From assembly GCA_900541015.1 (NCBI GenBank), contig UQIB01000014.1, positions 1-57,209 on the forward strand: a stretch of 57,209 bases of DNA, in the 5' to 3' direction. The translations under genes were made by a program, and so were the position numbers. Positions within the stretch are counted from its first letter, which is position 1. Every line of letters begins with the position of its first letter. The notes under the pieces are model-generated. The model was not told the DNA's origin. It worked only from the letters and a program-made list of their open reading frames with translations, and searched no databases. Of this stretch, positions 51,131 through 57,209 are shown in pieces. The stretch is from an uncultured Collinsella sp. Its GTDB lineage: Bacteria > Actinomycetota > Coriobacteriia > Coriobacteriales > Coriobacteriaceae.

Positions 51131-52612
51131 TTAGCGGTGAAAGAATCCGCGACGCTCGAATTTGGGCTCGCAGCACACGTTGATGCCCAACTTGCGCAGC
51201 ACCGTCTCGTCCGTCGGCGAGATAATCACGCTAAAGAAGGCATCGCAACCGCGCAGCTGCTCCAGGCCCGAAAGGACGCGAGCGGCCGTCTCACTCGTGG
51301 CCGAGGTGATCGACAGCGCCATAAGCGTCTCGTCGGTGTGGAGGCGCGGGTTTTTGCTGCCCAGGAAATGCGTCTTGAGCTTGCTGATGGGCTCGATCGC
51401 TTCATCGCTAATGACCTCGAGCTCAAGGTCGACGCCCGAGACATGCTTAAGTGCATTCATGATGAGCGAGCTCGCGGCGCCCAGGCGCGTGGAAGTCTTG
51501 CCGGTCACCACGGAGCCATCGGGCATGACCATGGCACCCACGGGACCACCCGTCAGCTGCTCCCTGGTGAGGGCCGCCGAGCGCGCCGGTGAGTAGTTCT
51601 TATCGATGCCGGCTTTCTTCATAATAATCTTGAGACGGTCGACTTGCTCATCGCCCACGCCGGTACGGCGTACATTTTCGACCGCGGTAAAGTAGCGGCG
51701 GACGATCTCCATCTTGGAAGCGTCGCGGCAGGCATCGTCATCGGTGATGGCAAAGCCGACCATATTGACGCCCATGTCCGTAGGGCTCTGGTAGGGGCTC
51801 TTGCCCAGGATCTTTTCCATCAGGGCACGGACTACCGGGAAGGCCTCGACGTCGCGGTTGTAGTTGACCGTGGTCTTGTTGTAGGCCTCAAGGTGGAACG
51901 AATCGATGATATTGGCGTCGTCGAGGTCAGCCGTGGCGGCCTCGTAGGCAATATTGACAGGATGCGTCAGAGGAAGATTCCAGACAGGGAAGGTCTCGAA
52001 CTTGGCATAGCCGGCGGCCGTGCCATGCTTGTGCTCGTGATAGAGCTGAGACAGGCAGGTGGCAAGCTTGCCCGAGCCAGGACCGGGGGCAGTGACCACG
52101 ACGAGCGGTCGGGTGGTCTCGACAAACTCGTTCTTGCCGTAGCCATCGTCGGACACGATCAGATCGACATCGTGCGGATACCCCTCGATGGGATAGTGCA
52201 GCTTGGCGGGAATACCGAGCGCGTTCAGGCGGTTGCGGAACACATCGGCAGCGGGCTGGCCGGCGTACTGGGTGATGACCACAGCCGCGACAGCAAAGCC
52301 GTTGCCGCGGAACAGGTCAACCAGGCGCAGCACATCCTCGTCATAGGTAATGCCGAGGTCACCACGAGCCTTGTTTTTCTCGATGTGGTTCGCGTTGATC
52401 GCGATGATAACCTCGACATCGTCGGCGATGCTCTTGAGCATGCGGAACTTGCTGTCCGGTTCAAAACCCGGCAGCACGCGGCTCGCATGATAGTCATCGA
52501 ACAGCTTACCGCCAAACTCCAAATAGAGCTTGCCACCAAACTGCGAGATGCGCTCCTTAATGTGAGCAGCCTGCAGCTCGATATACTTCGCGTTGTCGAA
52601 ACCCTGGCGCAT
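51131..52612 (-). CDS. DUF1846 family protein
   Basis: A 493-residue DUF1846 protein, common in Firmicutes and Coriobacteria; its function is not established to my knowledge. Seen: the family start MRQGFDNAKYIELQAAHIKERI, LYLEFGGKLFDDYHASRVLPGF, a nucleotide-site-like VVTAPGPGSGKLATCLSQLYHE near 173-194, and SPTDMGVNMVGFAITDD. ATG 52612 follows GGGAG; the ATG at 52636 has no ribosome-binding site. Length is typical. It is a single-gene unit at the upstream end of the 29-kb minus-strand block. Confidence 0.88.
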   Translation of the reverse strand: MRQGFDNAKYIELQAAHIKERISQFGGKLYLEFGGKLFDDYHASRVLPGFEPDSKFRMLKSIADDVEVIIAINANHIEKNKARGDLGITYDEDVLRLVDLFRGNGFAVAAVVITQYAGQPAADVFRNRLNALGIPAKLHYPIEGYPHDVDLIVSDDGYGKNEFVETTRPLVVVTAPGPGSGKLATCLSQLYHEHKHGTAAGYAKFETFPVWNLPLTHPVNIAYEAATADLDDANIIDSFHLEAYNKTTVNYNRDVEAFPVVRALMEKILGKSPYQSPTDMGVNMVGFAITDDDACRDASKMEIVRRYFTAVENVRRTGVGDEQVDRLKIIMKKAGIDKNYSPARSAALTREQLTGGPVGAMVMPDGSVVTGKTSTRLGAASSLIMNALKHVSGVDLELEVISDEAIEPISKLKTHFLGSKNPRLHTDETLMALSITSATSETAARVLSGLEQLRGCDAFFSVIISPTDETVLRKLGINVCCEPKFERRGFFHR

Positions 52613-52719
52613 ATATGGCTCCCGTCCCGTTTCCATTTAATGTTCTAGGCGATTATAACGGAGCAGACCCTCCCCAACGCCCAAGCAATCAACTGGCACC
52701 AACCAAACACGCCATCGAT

Positions 52720-52788
52720 AAGTTGCGGTGAAATAGTTCCCGTTTAACCCCTCAAGACGGCCAAACAGGAACTATTCCACCGCAACTT
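52720..52788. repeat. TTGCGGTG-ended palindrome upstream of the DUF1846 gene
   Basis: Arms 52720-52745 and 52763-52788 pair over 26 bases with two mismatches; both become G-U pairs on the minus strand. The ends TTGCGGTGAAATA and TATTCCACCGCAA are identical to those of the element at 13518-13580. CTTCCCCTTTTGG follows on the plus strand, like the TTTCTTTTTTGG there. Confidence 0.8.
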
Positions 52789-52853
52789 CCCCTTTTGGCG
52801 CAAAGTAATCTGACCCCTTTGCACCAACAGCAGAAACGTTGCGGGCAGAGAAC

Positions 52854-53216
52854 GGACAGCGAACAGGCACCAGAGCGAGCAAGCTGTCCCCCTGCAGCAA
52901 CAATGGCAGCGCCGCAGGTGGGGCAAAAGTCAGCGAAAGCCCGCCAGAGCGAGCAAGGTGACGTGAAAGAGGAGGGCATAGGCCTTTTGGCCATGCCCGA
53001 CGATTGAACGTCAGATTGCCGCTCTGGCGGGCTTGCAGCGTCGAGTGGTTCCGGCGTTTGGTAAAACGCCGGAACACAAGAGCGCCCCCTCCCGCGCACG
53101 GAACGGAAGGGGGCTAAAGGTAGGAGTCTACCGGTGGGTTGACCCCACCGGACAGACGATGACCAAGTGATCCTCTACAGGATCGTCAAGGTTTCCGTGG
53201 GGTACCCGTTGGGTAC
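52854..53216. other. Gene-free hairpin island downstream of the YfcC-type transporter
   Basis: No supported gene lies in this stretch. Hairpins follow one another: GGACAGC/GCTGTCC (52854-52889); 13-bp arms 52939-52951 with 53020-53032 enclosing GGGCAT-GGCC/GGCCATGCCC (52974-52998); a perfect 12-bp GTTCCGGCGTTT stem (53048-53075); GCCCCCT/AGGGGGC (53084-53114); CCGGTGGG/CCCACCGG (53131-53151); GATCCT/AGGATC (53169-53184); and GTACCC/GGGTAC (53202-53216), which touches the transporter's stop codon. CCAGAGCGAGCAAG occurs twice (52870-52883, 52944-52957). It may be a structured RNA, a terminator array or palindromic repeat debris. Confidence 0.7.
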
Positions 53217-54695
53217 TTAGAGCATCACGCAGGCGACGGTCAGGATAATGGCGCAGACGACGGAGAGCGCGACGATGAGCTTAAGGGCAAACTTGAGCCA
53301 GGTCGTCCACTCGATCTTGGCCAGGGCGAGACCGCCCATGATGGCGCCGGAGGTCGGGGTGAACAGGTTCACAACGCCGATGGCAGAGGAGAAGATCATG
53401 ACCATGACCTCGGGCGAGAAGCCGAGCTTAACAGCCAGCGGTCCCATGATGGGCATGGAAACGGTGGCCATACCAGAGGTCGAGGGGATCAGGAAGGACA
53501 GGCCGAAGTAGACCAGGAAGCTCATGGGAGCGAAGATCACGCCGGACAGGCCAGCCAGGGCCTTGGCTGCAGCGTCAAGGACGTAGACGTCGAGGCCGGT
53601 GTTAGCCATGAGGACGGAGATACCGCGGGCGAGAGCGATGACGAGAACAACGGACATCATGTCGGCAGCGCCGGTGATGAAGGTGTTAACGATCTGCTTC
53701 TCGGAAAGGCCACCGATGATACCGATCAGGACAGCCATGAGGAAGAACCAGGTGGAAGCCTCGTCGAAGTACCACTGGCCAATGGGTAGGCCGGTGATCA
53801 GGGCGGACCAGCCCTGGACGACGGCGTTACCGTCGGCATCGTAGACAGCGCCAGCGTCAAAGAAGTTGGCGACGCCCTCGTTGAGGTCGGCCAGCGGAAT
53901 GAAGCCGACGATCATGACGACAAAGGTAAAGGCAAAGGCGATCAGAACACCCTTCTGACGACCGGTGAGCTTGACCTCCTTGTGGACCTCGGAAGCAGCC
54001 TTGCCGTGAGCCTCTTCGGCGTCCTTGAGCTCCTGCATCGAAAGAATGGTGGAACCCTTGTCAGCCTTGACCTTCTTGGCATAGCTCATGACGAAGAAGA
54101 TGGACATGGCAGTGGTAACAATCCACAGGACGGCACCGAGGCCGATGATGATGGACTGGTTGACCTCAATGCCAACGCCGGTCAGAGCGTCGACGGCAGC
54201 GCCGACGGCGAACGGGTTAACCGTGGAGCCCAGGCAGCCGCAGCCAGCGCCGAGCAGGACGGTAGCAGCGCCGACCATGGGGTCGAAGCCAGCAGCCATC
54301 ATAGTAGCGGCGAGCAGGGCGTAGAAGGGAACGGTCTCCTCGCACATACCATAAGTGGTACCACCGAGGGAGAAGATGAGCATCAGCACGGGAATGAGCA
54401 TGATCTCGTTACCCTTAAGCTTCTGCACCAGGACGGCGATGCCGTTGTCCAGAGCGCCGGTCTCGGTCATCATGCCGAGGAAGCCGCCCAGGATCATAAC
54501 GAAGAGGCAGACGGGCAGAGCGTCAGCGAAGCCCTTAATCGGGGCGGTGCAGAAATCGCTCAGACGGGCGGCAGTAACCGCGCCGCCGGACGTGCCGGAG
54601 ACGATAACGGTAATCACTGCGACAATTGCCAGCAGAGCAAGAAGAATGGTGAACGATGAAGGCATACCGCGCTTTTTCTTAGCGGTCTCAGTCAT
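53217..54695 (-). CDS. YfcC-family transporter, probable arginine/ornithine exchanger
   Basis: A 492-residue polytopic membrane protein of the YfcC / C4-dicarboxylate-anaerobic-carrier-like family, with about twelve helices. Seen: the polar N-terminus TETAKKKRGMPSSFTI, FVMILGGFLGMMTETGALDNGI, GGTTYGMCEETVPFYALL, a charged cytoplasmic loop (about 225-250), and the C-terminal re-entrant motifs FLIPSTSGMATVSMPIMGPL and GVVNLFTPTSGAIMGGLALA. ATG 54695 fits GGGG spacing best; 54722 is the longest frame. Encoded directly after arcA and argF, it is the likely arginine/ornithine or citrulline exchanger; substrate is inferred from context only. Confidence 0.85.
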   Translation of the reverse strand: MTETAKKKRGMPSSFTILLALLAIVAVITVIVSGTSGGAVTAARLSDFCTAPIKGFADALPVCLFVMILGGFLGMMTETGALDNGIAVLVQKLKGNEIMLIPVLMLIFSLGGTTYGMCEETVPFYALLAATMMAAGFDPMVGAATVLLGAGCGCLGSTVNPFAVGAAVDALTGVGIEVNQSIIIGLGAVLWIVTTAMSIFFVMSYAKKVKADKGSTILSMQELKDAEEAHGKAASEVHKEVKLTGRQKGVLIAFAFTFVVMIVGFIPLADLNEGVANFFDAGAVYDADGNAVVQGWSALITGLPIGQWYFDEASTWFFLMAVLIGIIGGLSEKQIVNTFITGAADMMSVVLVIALARGISVLMANTGLDVYVLDAAAKALAGLSGVIFAPMSFLVYFGLSFLIPSTSGMATVSMPIMGPLAVKLGFSPEVMVMIFSSAIGVVNLFTPTSGAIMGGLALAKIEWTTWLKFALKLIVALSVVCAIILTVACVML

Positions 54696-54795
54696 AGTTC
54701 TCATCCCCCCTTCATAAATCATTTAACTTTCTCGTGCGAAGCGGATCTTCCGTGCCGTGCCCACCGCCCGACGCGAGATATTTACCAGACACAGC

Positions 54796-54827
54796 CGCTC
54801 GGGGTGTTCAACAATACACCCCGAGCG
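54796..54827 (-). terminator. Hairpin between argF/arcB and the transporter gene
   Basis: A perfect 12-bp stem CGCTCGGGGTGT with an 8-base loop lies 15 bases past the argF stop. There is no T-tract on the minus strand, so it may limit read-through into the transporter gene or protect upstream mRNA. Confidence 0.55.
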
Positions 54828-54842
54828 AGATGCTAGATGCTC

Positions 54843-55838
54843 TTACTTGAGCGTGGCGTACATGACAGCCTTAATGGTGTGCATGCGGTTCTCGGCCTCG
54901 TCGAAGACCTTGGAAGCGGGGCTCTCGAAGACCTCGTCGGTGACCTCCTGCTCGGTGATGCCGAACTGCTCGCACTTCTCGGCGCCAATGGTGGTGTTGG
55001 TGTCGTGGAAGCTGGGCAGGCAGTGTAGGAAGATGGCACCGGGGTTGGCCATAGCCATGACCTCGGAGGTGACACGATACGGGGTGAGCTGGGCGATGCG
55101 CTCGGCCCAGACCTCGTCGGGCTCGCCCATGGAGACCCACACATCGGTGTAGATAACGTCGGCACCGGTGACGCCGTCCTTGACGTCAGTGGTCAGCTTG
55201 ATGGTGCAGCCGTTGGCCTCGGCGATGGGCTTGCAGGCCTCGATGACGTCGTCAGCGGGCATGCACTCCTCGGGGCCGCAGGCCACGAAGTTCATGCCGA
55301 GCTTGGAGCAGACAACCATGAGGGAGCGAGCAACGTTGTTCTTGCAGTCGCCCATGAAGACGAGGGTCTTGCCCTTGATGTCGTAGTTGAAGTTCTCCTG
55401 GACGGTCAGGATGTCGGCGAGCATCTGGGTGGGATGCCACTCGGTGGTCAGGCCGTTCCACACGGGCACGCCGGACTTAGCAGCGAGCTCCTCGACGTCG
55501 TCCTGGGCAAAGCCACGGAACTCGATGCCGTCATACATGCGGCCGAGAACGCGGGCGGTGTCCTCGATGGACTCCTTCTTGCCCATCTGCGACGAACCGG
55601 GATCGAGATAGGTCACGCCCATGCCCAGGTCCATGCCGCCGACCTCGAAGGCGCAGCGGGTACGAGTGGAGGTCTTCTGGAAGAGCAGAACGATGTTCTT
55701 GCCCTCGAGATAGCGGTGCGGAACGCCAGCGCGCTTCATATCCTTGAAGTTCTTGGAGAGCTTGAGCAGGTACTCGATCTCCTCGGTGGTGAGGTCGAGA
55801 AGTTTGAGGAAGCTACGGCCGGAGAGGTTAACACCCAT
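54843..55838 (-). CDS. argF: Ornithine carbamoyltransferase (catabolic context)
   Basis: A 331-residue transcarbamylase interconverting citrulline plus phosphate with ornithine plus carbamoyl phosphate. Seen: the carbamoyl-phosphate loop STRTRCAFE (57-65), GSSQMGKKESIEDTARVLGR, WHPTQMLAD, FMGDCKNNVARSLM, DVWVSMGE and the ornithine-site HCLPSFHD (commonly HCLPAFHD). AAAGGA precedes the ATG. It follows arcA, so it is probably the catabolic enzyme (arcB) of the arginine deiminase pathway. Carbamate kinase (arcC) is not in the window. Confidence 0.94.
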   Translation of the reverse strand: MGVNLSGRSFLKLLDLTTEEIEYLLKLSKNFKDMKRAGVPHRYLEGKNIVLLFQKTSTRTRCAFEVGGMDLGMGVTYLDPGSSQMGKKESIEDTARVLGRMYDGIEFRGFAQDDVEELAAKSGVPVWNGLTTEWHPTQMLADILTVQENFNYDIKGKTLVFMGDCKNNVARSLMVVCSKLGMNFVACGPEECMPADDVIEACKPIAEANGCTIKLTTDVKDGVTGADVIYTDVWVSMGEPDEVWAERIAQLTPYRVTSEVMAMANPGAIFLHCLPSFHDTNTTIGAEKCEQFGITEQEVTDEVFESPASKVFDEAENRMHTIKAVMYATLK

Positions 55839-55883
55839 GGTTCGATTCCTTTCGAAGAAATGAATTACGTAAGTATTAGTGTT

Positions 55884-55931
55884 GCCCGTTTAACGGGCGA
55901 AGCCGGTGCGGTTGTAGGGGGACCGCACCGG
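55884..55931 (-). other. Two hairpins between arcA and argF
   Basis: On the minus strand a perfect 10-bp stem CCGGTGCGGT/ACCGCACCGG (55903-55931) is followed by GCCCGTT-A-AACGGGC (55884-55898). Neither has a T-tract. They may set the arcA:argF expression ratio by partial termination or by blocking 3' decay of arcA mRNA. Confidence 0.6.
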
Positions 55932-55943
55932 AAACGGAAAGAC

Positions 55944-57185
55944 TTAGAGGTCCTCGCGCCAGAAGGGCATGCTCATGCAGCGCGGGCCGCCGCGGCCGCG
56001 GGAGAGCTCGGCGGAGGGCACGACGAGAAGGTCCAGGCCCTCCTTGTACAGCACGTCGTTGGTGACGGTGTTGCGGGCGTAGACGCAGATCTTGCCGGGC
56101 TCGACGCACAGGGTGTTGGAGCCGTCGTTCCACTGCTCGCGGGAGGCCGCGATCGGGTCGCCGCCGCCGCAGGGGATCAGCTTGACCTGGTCGACGCCGG
56201 TGGCGTCCTCCAGGACGTGCTCGAGGGTGTCCTCGATCAGGCGGATGTTCACGTCGCCCGGGTTCTTGCCGGCGGTCAGCTCGTAGACGCGCAGGGTGCC
56301 CATGATGGCGGGGTGGATCGTGAACTTATCGACGTCGATCTGGGTGAAGACCGTGTCGAGGTGCATGAAGGCGCGCGAGACCGGGATGTCGAAGGCCAGG
56401 ATGCGCTCGACCTTGGAGTCGGAGTTCCAGAAGATGTTCTGGGCCATGACGTCGATCGCGGCGGCCTGGGTGCGCTGGGAGATGCCGACGGCGAGGGTCT
56501 TCTCGTTGATGTTCAGCACGTCGCCGCCCTCGGTGTGGAACTGGCAGTCGCGGCGGAAGTACAGCGAGACGTCCTTGTAGTCGGGGTGGTACTTGAAGAC
56601 GTACTTGCCGTACAGGGTCTCGCGGTTGCGGGTGACCGAGTACATGCGGTTGAGGTTGACGCCCTCGCCGACGACCGCGAACGGGTCGCGGGTGAAGTAG
56701 AGGTTGGGCATCGGGTCGATGATCAGGTCGGACTCGGACTCGGAGTTGACCAGGGAGTCGAGGGTCGTGGACGCCGTGAGGGGCATGTCGATCTCGGACT
56801 TGGTCATGCCGGCCATGGTCTTCTTGACGAACTCGAGGTTGTCCTCGATGGAGTCCAGCTTCTCGCGGACGATCTGCGGCATGTGCTGGCCGCGGATGCC
56901 GGCCTCGGCGATGTACTGGTCGGTGAACTCGGCGCGGGCGCCGGGGACCTGGTCGAACACCTCGGCGACGAGGTTCTCGAGATAGAGGACCTCCACGCCC
57001 TGGTCCCTCAGGATCTGGGCGAAGGTGTCGTGCTCCTGCTGTGCGACCTCCAGGAACGGGACGTCGTCGAACAGGAGTCGCTCGAGCTCGTCGGGCGGCA
57101 GGTTGAGGAGCTCGTCGCCGGGACGGTGCAGGCAGACCTTCCTGAGCTTGCCGATCTCGGAAGGCACGTGCAGACCTTTCGTCAT
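55944..57185 (-). CDS. arcA: Arginine deiminase
   Basis: A 413-residue guanidino-modifying enzyme hydrolysing arginine to citrulline and ammonia. Seen: SEIGKLRKVCLHRPGDEL at the N-terminus, NLYFTRDPFAVVGEGV with the substrate Asp, FHTEGGDVLNINEKTLAVGISQRT with catalytic Glu/His neighbourhood, FMHLDTVFTQID with the catalytic His, and the nucleophile Cys403 in RGRGGPRCMSMPFWREDL. GGTAGGAGG lies just before the ATG, 24 bases from the window edge. Third codon positions are almost wholly G or C, more extreme than in most neighbours. Confidence 0.97.
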   Translation of the reverse strand: MTKGLHVPSEIGKLRKVCLHRPGDELLNLPPDELERLLFDDVPFLEVAQQEHDTFAQILRDQGVEVLYLENLVAEVFDQVPGARAEFTDQYIAEAGIRGQHMPQIVREKLDSIEDNLEFVKKTMAGMTKSEIDMPLTASTTLDSLVNSESESDLIIDPMPNLYFTRDPFAVVGEGVNLNRMYSVTRNRETLYGKYVFKYHPDYKDVSLYFRRDCQFHTEGGDVLNINEKTLAVGISQRTQAAAIDVMAQNIFWNSDSKVERILAFDIPVSRAFMHLDTVFTQIDVDKFTIHPAIMGTLRVYELTAGKNPGDVNIRLIEDTLEHVLEDATGVDQVKLIPCGGGDPIAASREQWNDGSNTLCVEPGKICVYARNTVTNDVLYKEGLDLLVVPSAELSRGRGGPRCMSMPFWREDL

Positions 57186-57209
57186 GGCCTCCTACCTTTC
57201 TTTCGGGCC

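Noticed and set aside
53041..53216. The hairpin island as a tRNA cluster, tmRNA, SRP RNA or RNase P RNA
   Set aside because: None of the conserved signatures of those RNAs (for example the T-loop GGTTCRANNCC) could be found on either strand.

Overview
The window looks like chromosomal DNA of a Coriobacteriia-type actinobacterium, most probably Collinsella or a close relative. This is inferred from the C-ending codon bias, SepF and a Wag31-type DivIVA with no ftsA, the short clostridial-type ThiC, the arginine deiminase genes and the many long palindromes between genes. I see no tRNA, rRNA, CRISPR array, prophage or transposase.

Layout, left to right. 1-9 kb: the 5' end of rpsA, two HAD phosphatases, a cysteine desulfidase-type enzyme, rpiB, ndk, argH, a 56-residue ORF too short for usual gene finders, and argG. 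argG is preceded by a 24-codon leader ORF ending in Arg-Arg-Arg-stop and by mutually exclusive RNA hairpins. 9-23 kb: polA, an M18 aminopeptidase, yaaA, a TPP-riboswitch-controlled thiC, thiD, an SGNH esterase, a PARG-like protein with an altered catalytic motif, a Bax-inhibitor-family membrane protein, a PiT phosphate transporter with its DUF47 partner, and a nitroreductase. 23.7-52.6 kb: about 29 kb with every gene on the minus strand. In transcription order this is a DUF1846 protein, a winged-helix protein, pyrG and xerD, then the division and cell-wall cluster mraZ-rsmH-ftsL-ftsI-murF-mraY-murD-ftsW-murG-murC-murB-ftsQ-ftsZ, then pgeF, the phosphate operon pstSCAB-phoU, and yggS-sepF-yggT-divIVA. 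52.6-57.2 kb: a gene-free stretch packed with hairpins, then a YfcC-type transporter, a catabolic-context ornithine carbamoyltransferase and arginine deiminase.

How the genes work together. Arginine runs both ways: arcA and argF/arcB degrade it to citrulline, ornithine and carbamoyl phosphate, while argG and argH rebuild arginine from citrulline. The argG leader would sense arginine supply. Phosphate uptake is covered by a low-affinity PiT system and a high-affinity Pst system. The Pst operon sits inside the widely conserved ftsZ-pgeF-yggS-sepF-yggT-divIVA neighbourhood and has an 11-bp direct repeat of Pho-box type upstream. The division cluster lacks murE and ftsA.

Least explained: the argG leader/attenuator, the 52.7-53.2 kb hairpin island, the dispersed palindromes with TTGCGGTG ends, the operators upstream of mraZ and ftsZ, and yggT, which has no standard start codon. 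Starts were chosen from Shine-Dalgarno spacing and family N-termini. All similarity statements come from reading the sequence, not from database searches.
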